Assembly (NCBI GenBank): GCA_004296805.1
Contig: SCVR01000092.1
Span: forward strand, 1-35,569
DNA length: 35,569 bases
Reading direction: 5' to 3'
Origin: Dehalococcoidia bacterium
GTDB taxonomy: Bacteria; Chloroflexota; Dehalococcoidia; UBA2979
Positions 1 through 8,427 of the stretch are shown in pieces. Under the pieces are notes generated by a model. It did not search any database, had not been told where the DNA came from, and saw only the letters and a program-made list of their open reading frames with translations. The first letter of the stretch is position 1, and every line of letters starts with the position of its first letter. The translations under genes and the position numbers were made by a program.

Positions 1-549
1 CTCCTCGCCGGCCGGTGCTGCGAAGGCGATCGGGTTCGTGCCAAAGCGCGGGTCCGCGCCGCGCGCCGGGCGCACGCTGCGGTTCGCGTTCGTGACCGCC
101 ATGCCGATCATGTCCTGCGCCGCCGCCATCATCGGGTAGTACCCGACCATCCCGATGTGACGGCCCTCGACGACCCCGGCCTGCCCGATGCCGGTGGCCT
201 GCGCCTTCGCGATTGCCGTCTGCATCGCGAGGTGCGCCCCCACCACCCCGAGGCCCCCCGAGTTCGAGATGACCGCCGAACCGGCAGACTCGCGCAGCAC
301 CCGCGGCGTCACGCTCGGATCGATCAGCCCCGCCTCGATCTGATCCATGTACCGCAGCCCCGTGACCACGCCGTGCGTGTCCACGCCGCGCAAGTCCGAG
401 GCCACCAGGATGTCCGAGGTGATCGCCGCGTGTGCTTCGGACACGCCGAGCGACACGAACAGCCGCGCCATCTGCTCACGGAGCGCCGCCCCGCCGACAC
501 GGACAAACTCGCCGGACGCGATCTGCTCAGGAGTCGGCTCGCTCGCCAT
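1..549 (-). CDS. Ldh family oxidoreductase (malate/L-lactate dehydrogenase type 2), 3' end cut by window edge
   Basis: Reverse-strand translation from ATG at 549 reads MASEPTPEQIASGEFVRVGGAALREQMARLFVSLGVSEAHAAITSDILVASDLRGVDTHGV...ANRSVRPARGADPRFGTNPIAFAAPAGEE, with typical Ldh_2 motifs (DLRGVDTHG, GTNPIAFAAP). Open to the window edge, so absent from the ORF track. Confidence 0.88.
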   Translation of the reverse strand, partial: MASEPTPEQIASGEFVRVGGAALREQMARLFVSLGVSEAHAAITSDILVASDLRGVDTHGVVTGLRYMDQIEAGLIDPSVTPRVLRESAGSAVISNSGGLGVVGAHLAMQTAIAKAQATGIGQAGVVEGRHIGMVGYYPMMAAAQDMIGMAVTNANRSVRPARGADPRFGTNPIAFAAPAGEE

Positions 550-554
550 CCGGG

Positions 555-1523
555 CTAGAACCCGCGCGCCTTGTTGATCAAGCCTTCGAGTGGCTCACCC
601 GCGCGGTAGTGCGCGAGGTTGCGGCAGAAGCGGTCCATGTTGCGCGGGATCCGGAACTGGCTCGCCCCCGCCGTGTGCGGCGTCATGATCACGTTCGGCG
701 CCGACCACAGCGGGTGATCGGCCGGCAGCGGCTCGACCGGCGCGACATCGAGGCCGGCACCTGCGATCTGCTTCGCGTGGATCGCGGCCACCAGCGCGTC
801 CGCGTCCACCACCTCGCCCCGCGTGACGTTCACTAGGATCGCCGTGGGCTTCATCAACTCGAACGCACGCTTCCCGAACAGCCCCCGCGTGTCCGGCGTG
901 AGCGGCAGCCCGGAGGTCACCACGTCAGCCGTGCGGAAGAGTTCGTCGAGCCGATCGCTGCCCCACACTTCGGGGACCTCCGCGGACGGAGACACCGGGT
1001 CACAGTCGACGGCGATGCACCGCATCCCGAAGCCAACCGCGCGCCGCGCGATCGCGCGGCCCGTCCCCCCGAACCCCACGATGCCCATCGTGCAGCCCTC
1101 GAGCTCGAACTCCTCGGAGCGGTACTCGACGCGGTGCTCCCAGGACGAGGGCCCGTCGACGACCGCACGGGCCAGACGCCGCGTCAGCGCGAGCAGGTGG
1201 GCGAACGTGTGGTCCGCCAGATGCGGGCCCACCATCCCCTTGTCCCCGGACAGCAGGACATCGCTGGCCACCATCTCCGGAAACAGGTACGCGTCCGCCC
1301 CCGACGTAATCGCGTGCACCCATCGCAACTTCCGAGCGCGCGCGAACATCGCCGGCGTGATCACGCCGAGGACCACCTCGACATCCTCCATCGCCTCGAT
1401 CGCCTCGCCCGGTGTGTCCGCGATGCGGATGTTGGTGTCAGGCCCCGCAGCCTCTCGGATGCGCGCGAGCAGTGGCTCGCCCACGGTGGGCATCGTGACG
1501 CCGGGGATGATGAGGATGTTCAC
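555..1523 (-). CDS. D-2-hydroxyacid dehydrogenase (NAD-binding)
   Basis: 322 aa ORF, GTG start; GIVGFGGTGRAIARRA Rossmann motif, LVNVTRGEVVDADALVAAI and MTPHTAG catalytic region of the D-isomer 2-hydroxyacid DH family. Confidence 0.92.
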   Translation of the reverse strand: MNILIIPGVTMPTVGEPLLARIREAAGPDTNIRIADTPGEAIEAMEDVEVVLGVITPAMFARARKLRWVHAITSGADAYLFPEMVASDVLLSGDKGMVGPHLADHTFAHLLALTRRLARAVVDGPSSWEHRVEYRSEEFELEGCTMGIVGFGGTGRAIARRAVGFGMRCIAVDCDPVSPSAEVPEVWGSDRLDELFRTADVVTSGLPLTPDTRGLFGKRAFELMKPTAILVNVTRGEVVDADALVAAIHAKQIAGAGLDVAPVEPLPADHPLWSAPNVIMTPHTAGASQFRIPRNMDRFCRNLAHYRAGEPLEGLINKARGF

Positions 1524-1554
1524 GGCCGGGACGATAGCACGCGCGCCGGACGTG

Positions 1555-2430
1555 TTAACCGAGGGCTGCCGCGGGGTTCTGCTGCACCATCCGCTTCATC
1601 GCATCCGTGGTGAATCCGGCATCGATGAACCGCTCGATCCACGAGCCAAAGCCCACCGGAGGCGCCGGGTTCGCTGCCTGTCCGAGGTCCGTCGAGAGGA
1701 TCACGTGCTCCGGCCCCGCCGCGCGCACGTCCGCCGCGACCGAAGCGAAGTACTCGTCGCCCCCGTCGCGGAACGCGTTCACCGCACACTGCTCGATGAA
1801 CGCCCCGCGCTCGGTCAGCGCCGTTTGCACCTCCAGTGGGATCCGGAACGACGTGGCGTGCGACACGATCGAACGGACGCCGCGCCGCCTCGACTCCGTC
1901 ACCAGCGCCAGGGTCTCCGTCGGGTCGAGGTGCCCGCTGCACAGCGTCGCCCCGTGCTCCACCATCAGGTCGAGCAGCGTGTGGCACACCGGGACGAGGG
2001 CTCCCTGTTCGTCGAGGACGCGGATCGCCTCCGCTTTCGCGTGCCATCGCCCGAACGTGTCACGCGACCACGCGGTGTCGAAGGTCGGCCACCACACCAC
2101 GCGCGTCCCGATCCGGAGCGCCGCCTCCAGCGCGTCCGGGTTCAGCCCGCCGACCGCGTGGTCGAGGGCGATCGCGCCATGCACCTTGATCCCCTGGACC
2201 TCCTGGTCGAGCGCCCACGCCAGTGCCTGCGTCGGGTACTCGTGGCTCTTCAACACCACCGCCGCGAGGCCCGCCTCCCGCGCCGCATACACCAGCGCGC
2301 GCGCGTCCATCCGCCGTTCCGCATACGGATCTGGCGAGGCGTGGACGTGGACATCGATGGCGCCACGCAGCAGCGCCCGGGAGTCTTCTCGTAGTTCCGC
2401 CAGAGTCTCAACTCGGTATGGCGTCGCCAT
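1555..2430 (-). CDS. DUF6282 family protein (amidohydrolase-like)
   Basis: GAIDVHVHASPDPYAERRMDARALVYAAREAGLAAVVLKSHEYPT is characteristic of DUF6282. The ORF track starts at 2442; an SD-like GGAGGGTGCG precedes the in-frame ATG at 2430. Confidence 0.8.
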   Translation of the reverse strand: MATPYRVETLAELREDSRALLRGAIDVHVHASPDPYAERRMDARALVYAAREAGLAAVVLKSHEYPTQALAWALDQEVQGIKVHGAIALDHAVGGLNPDALEAALRIGTRVVWWPTFDTAWSRDTFGRWHAKAEAIRVLDEQGALVPVCHTLLDLMVEHGATLCSGHLDPTETLALVTESRRRGVRSIVSHATSFRIPLEVQTALTERGAFIEQCAVNAFRDGGDEYFASVAADVRAAGPEHVILSTDLGQAANPAPPVGFGSWIERFIDAGFTTDAMKRMVQQNPAAALG

Positions 2431-2652
2431 CGCACCCTCCACCCAGTCGAGCCCAAGTCGTCAGGCTCGCCGCACTCTATCGCCTCGCTAGCCGTCCAGA
2501 AGGCGCCTCCTCAGATTCCCGGCCCTGTCGAATTGTCAGGTTCGAGGCCGTCAGGGTGAATAAGAATTTGATAGAACCCAGATGCTGATCCTGACACCTC
2601 TCTGACGCCGGTCCGGGCGCACGCCGCGGGCACGATATGCGAGACCTGCGCG

Positions 2653-3237
2653 ATGCTCGAACAGCCGCTCGACCGACGGCAGCAGATCCTCGGTGCCGTC
2701 GCCTCGTGCGTGTCCGAGGAAGGGATGGGCGCCGTCACCCTCCGCAACGTCGCACGCCGGATCGGCGCGACCACCGGGATGCTGACCCACTATTACGCGA
2801 ACCGCACGGCGCTCCTGAAGGACGTCGCCACCTCCGCGGAAGCCGCGCTCCACACCCGCATCGCCCGACGGCCCACACTCGACCAGCACGACGGATGGCT
2901 GTGCGCGCTGTTCGAGGAGTCCCTCGCGCCCAGCAGCCCCGGCACTCTCCCATGGGGCTTCTGGCTGGAATACTGGGCCTCCGCCGAGCGCGACCCAGAA
3001 CTGGGCAAGCACAGCATGGAGCGGCTTGATGCACTCCGACGTGAGGTCGAGGACTGCGTCCGCGCCGGCATCGAGGATGGCACCTTCCGCGGGGATCTCG
3101 ACGTCCGCGACGCCGCCCAGACGATCGTCGCCTTCATGCACGGGCTCGGCATGGAACTCGCCGTCCGGCATGAACGGCTCGACACGCGCACCCGGGGCCT
3201 GTTCGTTACGTTGCTCGACGGCTTCCGCGCACCATAG
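2653..3237 (+). CDS. TetR/AcrR family transcriptional regulator (BetI-like)
   Basis: N-terminal HTH: RRQQILGAVASCVSEEGMGAVTLRNVARRIGATTGMLTHYYANRTALLKDV; 194 aa with a helical C-terminal domain. Confidence 0.9.
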   Translation: MLEQPLDRRQQILGAVASCVSEEGMGAVTLRNVARRIGATTGMLTHYYANRTALLKDVATSAEAALHTRIARRPTLDQHDGWLCALFEESLAPSSPGTLPWGFWLEYWASAERDPELGKHSMERLDALRREVEDCVRAGIEDGTFRGDLDVRDAAQTIVAFMHGLGMELAVRHERLDTRTRGLFVTLLDGFRAP

Positions 3238-3296
3238 GCGGCACCCCCTCGCCGCGCCGCCGTCCACTCGGTAGCATCGCCCGCTCACCCTCCACC

Positions 3297-4052
3297 ATGT
3301 CGACGGCGCACGAGGACGAGCCGATGCCGCACACGCCACCACCCGCCTCACACCACAACCATCTCGGGCAACCCATCGGTGGGCCAGTCGAGGGATGGAC
3401 TCCGAGCGTCAGCCCGGCGCGTACTGCGATGGCGGGCCGCTACTGCCGCCTCGAACCCCTCAACGTCGCCCATCACGCGGAAGACCTGATCGCCGCCTGT
3501 GCAGGAGATGTTGAGGGGCGGATGTGGACGTACCTGCCGTACGGCCCCTTCGAGTCGCCCGCGGCCCACCGCGCCTGGCTTGCGGATGCCGCAGCGGCGC
3601 CGGACCAGTCGTTCTTCGCCATCCTCGATGTGGCGACCGGGCGCGCTGTCGGGGTCGCTGCCTACATCCGCGACGATCCGAGGCACGGCGTCATCGAGGT
3701 GGGGCACCTCGCGTACTCGCCGCTGCTTCAACGGACGCCCGCATCAACCGAGGCGATGTACCTCATGATGCGCCGCGTGTTCGAGGAGTGCGGCTACCGG
3801 CGCTACGAGTGGAAGTGCAACAGTCACAACGCGCCCTCGTGGGACGCTGCCGAACGCCTCGGCTTTAAGTTCGAGGGCATCTTCCGCCAACTCCAGGTGG
3901 TGAAGGGCCACAACCGCGACACGACCTGGCTCTCGATCCTCGACAGTGAGTGGCCTGCGCTCCGCGCGGCGTTCGAGGCGTGGCTCCACCCTTCGAACTT
4001 CGACGCCGAGGGGCAGCAGCGACGGCGGCTCGAGGACTTCAGGACGGGCTAG
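3297..4052 (+). CDS. GNAT family N-acetyltransferase (RimJ/RimL type)
   Basis: 251 aa; MAGRYCRLEPLN...VIEVGHLAYSPLLQRTPASTEAMYLMMRRVFEECGYRRYEWKCNSHNAPSWDAAERLGFKFEGIFRQ is the canonical RimJ/L-like fold. Confidence 0.92.
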   Translation: MSTAHEDEPMPHTPPPASHHNHLGQPIGGPVEGWTPSVSPARTAMAGRYCRLEPLNVAHHAEDLIAACAGDVEGRMWTYLPYGPFESPAAHRAWLADAAAAPDQSFFAILDVATGRAVGVAAYIRDDPRHGVIEVGHLAYSPLLQRTPASTEAMYLMMRRVFEECGYRRYEWKCNSHNAPSWDAAERLGFKFEGIFRQLQVVKGHNRDTTWLSILDSEWPALRAAFEAWLHPSNFDAEGQQRRRLEDFRTG

Positions 4053-4063
4053 CGCCGTGCGGC

Positions 4064-4633
4064 CTAGTCCTGCCGCGGGAACGGCGTGACCTGCCCAGGC
4101 CCTACCTCGACCTCGAACGCGTTGAGCGACATCGAGGTCAACGCGTAGAAGCCGATGACGGCGGTGATCTCCACGACGCCTCGCTCACCCCACGTCGCCA
4201 CTGCGCGGTCGTACAGCGGCTTCGGCAGCAGGTGTCCCACCAGCAATGCCATGCAGACGTCATACATCAGCAACTGCTCCGGCGAGGCCTGCACGGGCCG
4301 CTCGCCCTTGAGGATCGTGTCCATCACGTCCTGCGGGATCCCGTACTCCACGGCACGCGGCGCGTGCGCCGCCCACTCGACATTCGCCTCCCACACGCGC
4401 CCCGTGATCGAGATCGCCAGCTCGACAAGCCCGCGGTCCAGCGAAGTGCGGTTCCACAGCATCCCAGCGAGTGCGTAGAGCCGGTGGAACAACTCGGCGT
4501 TCAGGATCCACGGGTCAAACGGGCCGCCCATCATGCCGTCCGCGCGCGCCTTCCGCGTCTTCAGGAAGACGTCGTACTGCTCGCGCTGTTCGGGCGTCAG
4601 TTGGTCAGGGGTGTACTTCGTCTGTCGGGACAT
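4064..4633 (-). CDS. carboxymuconolactone decarboxylase family protein
   Basis: MSRQTKYTPDQLTPEQREQYDVFLKTRKARADGMMGGPFDPWILNAELFHRL...ELAISITGRVWEANVEWAAHAPRAVEYGI; ATG at 4633 preceded by SD gaggaggt. Confidence 0.87.
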   Translation of the reverse strand: MSRQTKYTPDQLTPEQREQYDVFLKTRKARADGMMGGPFDPWILNAELFHRLYALAGMLWNRTSLDRGLVELAISITGRVWEANVEWAAHAPRAVEYGIPQDVMDTILKGERPVQASPEQLLMYDVCMALLVGHLLPKPLYDRAVATWGERGVVEITAVIGFYALTSMSLNAFEVEVGPGQVTPFPRQD

Positions 4634-4667
4634 CGAGACCTCCTCGGTCGCACGCCTGCTCGGTGGA

Positions 4668-5468
4668 TCAGCCAGAGACCAGCATCGCGCCGTCCACCGG
4701 CAGCGCCACACCACTGATGAAACGCGCTTCGTCGGAGTGCAGGAACAGCGCGGCGTACGCTACGTCCCACCCCGACCCCATCTTCTTGCCCAGCGGCACG
4801 TGCCGGTTGCGTTCCGCGATCACAATCTCGCGCGCCACGCCTTCTGCGACCCGCGGCTCAATCGCCATCGGCGTCTCCATCAGCCCCGGGAGGATCGTGT
4901 TCACGCGGATCATGTCGGCTGCGTGTTCTGCCGCGAGGTACTCCGTGAGGCCGATCACCGCGACTTTCGTCGTCTTGTAACCAACACGTGGGTACTTGTG
5001 GTGCGCTGCCGCCGACGAGATGTTCACGATCGAGCCGCCGCCCTGCTGCTGCATCACGGGGATCGCCCATTTGCAGGCCAGCCACATCCCGCGCAGGTTC
5101 ACCTCGAACACCCGGTCCCACGCCTCCACTCTCATCTTCACGGCGGTCTCGTCGCCCAGCGACAGGCCGCCGCCGATGTTGTTGTGCAGCAGGTCGAGGC
5201 GTCCGAACGCCTTCACACAGCTCGCCACCGCTGCCTGGACGTCCGCCTCGTTCCGCACGTCTGCCGCGAATGACTCAGCCTGACCGCCGGCCTGCCGGAT
5301 CTCAGCACAGGTCGCGGCCGCCCGGTCGCCTTCGAGGTCGACCACGAAGACCCGGGCCCCCTCCCGGGCAAGCAGCAGCGCCGTCGCCCGCCCGTTCCCG
5401 ATGGTGTCGCCGGGCGTCTGCCCGCCGCCCATCACGAGCGCCACTTTGCCTTCGACTCGTCCAGCCAT
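4668..5468 (-). CDS. SDR family oxidoreductase
   Basis: GGGQTPGDTIGNG (variant cofactor motif), NNIGGGLS, SSAAAHHKYPRVGYKTTK (YxxxK active site). Confidence 0.9.
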   Translation of the reverse strand: MAGRVEGKVALVMGGGQTPGDTIGNGRATALLLAREGARVFVVDLEGDRAAATCAEIRQAGGQAESFAADVRNEADVQAAVASCVKAFGRLDLLHNNIGGGLSLGDETAVKMRVEAWDRVFEVNLRGMWLACKWAIPVMQQQGGGSIVNISSAAAHHKYPRVGYKTTKVAVIGLTEYLAAEHAADMIRVNTILPGLMETPMAIEPRVAEGVAREIVIAERNRHVPLGKKMGSGWDVAYAALFLHSDEARFISGVALPVDGAMLVSG

Positions 5469-5557
5469 GCAGGAGTCCCTTCACGCGCAGCCTTCCAGGG
5501 CGCAACGCGGCCGGTGCATGGTAGCCGCCTCCGGACGAGCCTCGGCGACGTGGGCTG

Positions 5558-6688
5558 CTATCGAGCCCGCGCCCGCGCGCCTCCGGCGACCGCGGCCGCC
5601 AGCGCCGTCGTTACCGGTACGGCCGCCACGATGCCGATGCTCCCCACGACCGTGCGCACCACCTCGGTCGCCAGCGCGTCGAACGACACGAGGATCCCCG
5701 TTGGCTGCTGCTGCGCCGCCAGGATCAGGATCAGCGGAAGCGCCGTGCCCGCGTAGGCCAGCAGCAACGTGTTCGTCGTGGCGGCGATGTGGTCACGGCC
5801 CACGTTCATCCCCCGCCGAAACAACTCCTGGCGTGACAGGCTCGGGTTGGCCTCGTGTAACTCCGCGATCGCGGACGCCTGCGTCGTCGTCACGTCGTCG
5901 AGGACACCCACGGCGCCCAGGATCATGCTGCCGAGCAGAAGCCCGCGTGCATCGATGATCCCTGGACCGAGCAGGACCTGCAGCGTGCTCGCATCGTCCG
6001 TCGCCATCCCACTCAGGTGCGCAAATCCGACGGCACCCACCGCGAGCAACCCCGTGAGCACGAGGCACCCGAACGTCGCGCCGAGCGCCACCGCAGTCTT
6101 CCGCTCCACCCCGTGCCCCAGCGTGAGCGTTGTCGCCATGATCACGAGCGCGCCGAAGATGCACACCAGCAGTGGATCCCAGCCCGACATGATGGCCGGC
6201 ACGATGAACCGCGCGATCACGATCACGCTCGATGCCAGTCCCACCAGCGACATCGCACCGCGCGTGCCGCCCACGATGACGACCAGCAGCGCGAACGCCA
6301 GCGTCAGCGTCCACACCGGAATCCGCCGTGCCCGATCGCGAAGCTGGTACACCGTGCCCTGTTCGCCCTCGGCAGCGCCGAGCAGGACCGTCTCCCCGAC
6401 CTTCACTTCGAACGCATCCGCCGAGGCCGCCTGGTACGTCCTGTCCACCGCGAATCGCTCACCCTCGACCTCCACGATCACGCGCTGCTGCCGGATCACG
6501 CCCCCCGGTGTCGGGATGTCCTCCCCTGGGGTGACCTCCACCACCCGCGCCTCGCGGATCACCTCGTGCACCACGGGCAAACCTCGGCGCTCCCACACCC
6601 CCGAGGCGGGCAGGATCACCGTCAGCACGAGGAGGAGCGCCGCGATGCCTAGGTAGGCGAGCGTGGTGTTGCGGGCTTGCGGGAGCAT
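5558..6688 (-). CDS. YibE/F family multi-pass membrane protein
   Basis: 376 aa; LLGPGIIDARGLLLGSMILGAVGVLDDVTTTQASAIAELHEANPSLSRQELFRRGMNVGRDHIAATTNTLLLAYAGTALPL is diagnostic of YibE/F. Confidence 0.92.
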   Translation of the reverse strand: MLPQARNTTLAYLGIAALLLVLTVILPASGVWERRGLPVVHEVIREARVVEVTPGEDIPTPGGVIRQQRVIVEVEGERFAVDRTYQAASADAFEVKVGETVLLGAAEGEQGTVYQLRDRARRIPVWTLTLAFALLVVIVGGTRGAMSLVGLASSVIVIARFIVPAIMSGWDPLLVCIFGALVIMATTLTLGHGVERKTAVALGATFGCLVLTGLLAVGAVGFAHLSGMATDDASTLQVLLGPGIIDARGLLLGSMILGAVGVLDDVTTTQASAIAELHEANPSLSRQELFRRGMNVGRDHIAATTNTLLLAYAGTALPLILILAAQQQPTGILVSFDALATEVVRTVVGSIGIVAAVPVTTALAAAVAGGARARAR

Positions 6689-6750
6689 CGGTGCTCGATT
6701 CGCTGCACGCGCGAGCGTACCCGCCTCGGCGGTTGAGCGATGTGACGGTG

Positions 6751-6779
6751 TTGCGCGGCAATCTGAGACTTCGTATCAT
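6751..6779 (+). promoter_or_regulatory. sigma70-type promoter for the metal-binding protein gene (TTGCGC - 17 bp - TATCAT)
   Basis: -35-like ttgcgc at 6751-6756, 17-bp spacer, -10-like tatcat at 6774-6779, upstream of the ATG at 6810. Confidence 0.5.
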
Positions 6780-6795
6780 CGATACATCGTCTCAG
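6763..6795. promoter_or_regulatory. nested dyad-symmetric operator candidate
   Basis: CTGAGAC-ttc-GTATC-atc-GATAC-atc-GTCTCAG: two nested perfect inverted repeats in a symmetric 7-3-5-3-5-3-7 layout, overlapping the predicted -10. Confidence 0.6.
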
Positions 6796-6809
6796 GTGGG
6801 AGCCTCCCG

Positions 6810-7715
6810 ATGCCGCGCCCCCTCTATCTCGTCATTCTGGCCATGGCCGCCGCAGCGCTTCTCGCCTCCTGCCGCGGCGCCTCCACACCCGAGGACGCCC
6901 GGCTGCGTGTGGTTGCCACCATCGCCCCGGTCGGCGCGCTCGCCCAAGCCGTGGCTGGCGACGCCGTCCGCCTCGACGTGATCGCAAAGGCCGGGGTTGA
7001 CCCCCACGAGTACCAACTCAAGACCGCGGACGCTCGCGCCATCGCGAATGCACAACTCATCCTTCGTAACGGGCTGGGTGCCGACGCCTTCCTCGACAAG
7101 GCGCTCGGCAACAGCAAAGGCACAGTCGTCACCATCACGGACGGCCTCACACTCCGCGACGGCGCGTCGGGGGACGGCGGCTCCGGCCACGACCCCCACG
7201 TCTGGCACGACCCCCACAATGACATCGCAATGGTCGAGGTCATCGTGAAGGCGCTCGCCACCGCCGACCCGGCGCACGCCGCCACCTTCGAGGCCAACGG
7301 CCGCGCCTACCAGGAGCGGCTGCGCCAGACCGACCGCGAGGTCCAGGCCCTCATCGAGGGCATCCCTCCTGCCAACCGCAAGATGGTCACCGACCACGAC
7401 GCCTTCGGATACTTCGCCGCTCGCTACGGCCTGACCGTCGTCGGCACCGTCATCGCCGGCGTCACCACAGGATCCGAGCCGTCCGCAGCCTCCGTCGCCG
7501 CGCTCGTCCAGACCATCCGCCGCGAAGGGGTCCGCGCCGTCTTCGCCGAGAGCTCCGTCGATCCCAAGATCGCCCGCCGCGTCGCGGAGGAGACCAATGT
7601 CCGGATCGTGGACGACCTCTACGGCGACTCCCTCGGCGCACCTGGTTCGGGCGCGGACACCATCGAGGGCATGTTGCTCTCGAACGCGCGAAAGATCGCC
7701 GACGCACTGAAGTAG
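6810..7715 (+). CDS. metal ABC transporter substrate-binding protein (ZnuA/TroA family lipoprotein)
   Basis: MPRPLYLVILAMAAAALLASC lipobox; VVATIAPVGALAQAVAGD, GVDPHEYQLKTADARAIANAQLILRNGLGADAF, HDPHVWHDPHND; SD ggtgggag 7 nt before the ATG at 6810. Start revised from the ORF track (6663). Confidence 0.9.
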   Translation: MPRPLYLVILAMAAAALLASCRGASTPEDARLRVVATIAPVGALAQAVAGDAVRLDVIAKAGVDPHEYQLKTADARAIANAQLILRNGLGADAFLDKALGNSKGTVVTITDGLTLRDGASGDGGSGHDPHVWHDPHNDIAMVEVIVKALATADPAHAATFEANGRAYQERLRQTDREVQALIEGIPPANRKMVTDHDAFGYFAARYGLTVVGTVIAGVTTGSEPSAASVAALVQTIRREGVRAVFAESSVDPKIARRVAEETNVRIVDDLYGDSLGAPGSGADTIEGMLLSNARKIADALK

Positions 7716-7776
7716 ACACGCGCCACCACTCACAGTCGGCGTATCGTGTACGTGGTGGGGGTAGACGGAGCGGCCG

Positions 7777-8412
7777 ATGCCCGGGGTGCCCTCACTCGCC
7801 TTCCACCGCACACGACTGCACGTATGCCTCGGGCTCGCTGCGGTGCTCGTCCTGGTGACCACCGCCTGCGGCGACGATCCACCGAAGGCGCCCGCACCCT
7901 CCACGCCTGCCCCCACCGCCACGCCCGCGGTCGCCCGCCCACCCGAGGTCACAGCCACACCCACACCGACGGCCGTGAGGACAGCCGCGCCAACCGTCGC
8001 CGCCGCTCTGAAGCCAGCCGCCCCGACTGCCGGCAGGTGGATCGATGTCGATGTCACGCGCTTCACGGTGAAACTAATGGACGGCAAACAGGTCGTCCGC
8101 GAGATCGGGCCCGTTGGCGTCGGCGCCCAGATCGACACCGGAGCGTACGAGTCCACGCAGACGGGGCTCTTCCGGGTCTACAACAAGACCGCCGGGCTCA
8201 CCTTCGACGCGCCCTACAACACCTACATCGACTGGTGGGTCGGCTTCGACGTCGACAAGGCGAACGGCTTCCACTCGTTCCTGCTGGACGCGAAGGGGAC
8301 CGTGGTCGATGCCTCGACCGGCCGCATCTCAAACGGATGCATCCGGACGCCGGATCCGAAGGCCGTGTTCGAGTTCGCCGAGGTGGGGATGCCGGTGTTC
8401 GTGCACGCCTGA
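7777..8412 (+). CDS. L,D-transpeptidase (YkuD fold), putative lipoprotein with Thr/Pro-rich linker
   Basis: Lipobox-like VLVTTAC, TPAPTATPAV...TATPTPTAV linker, C-terminal FHSFLLDAKGTVVDASTGRISNGCIRTPDPKAVFEF containing the SxGCIR catalytic motif. Confidence 0.85.
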   Translation: MPGVPSLAFHRTRLHVCLGLAAVLVLVTTACGDDPPKAPAPSTPAPTATPAVARPPEVTATPTPTAVRTAAPTVAAALKPAAPTAGRWIDVDVTRFTVKLMDGKQVVREIGPVGVGAQIDTGAYESTQTGLFRVYNKTAGLTFDAPYNTYIDWWVGFDVDKANGFHSFLLDAKGTVVDASTGRISNGCIRTPDPKAVFEFAEVGMPVFVHA

Positions 8413-8427
8413 TGCGGGCAGCCTCGA

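Noticed and set aside
823-2394. Long plus-strand ORF (523 aa) in the track
   Set aside because: Antisense to clear D-2-hydroxyacid DH and DUF6282 genes; Arg/Pro/Ser-rich, typical of a high-GC shadow ORF, with no family motifs.
2535-2560. GGTTCGAGGC resembling a tRNA T-loop
   Set aside because: No acceptor stem, anticodon arm or D-arm could be built around it.
6792-8156. 454 aa minus-strand ORF
   Set aside because: Antisense shadow of the metal SBP and L,D-transpeptidase genes.
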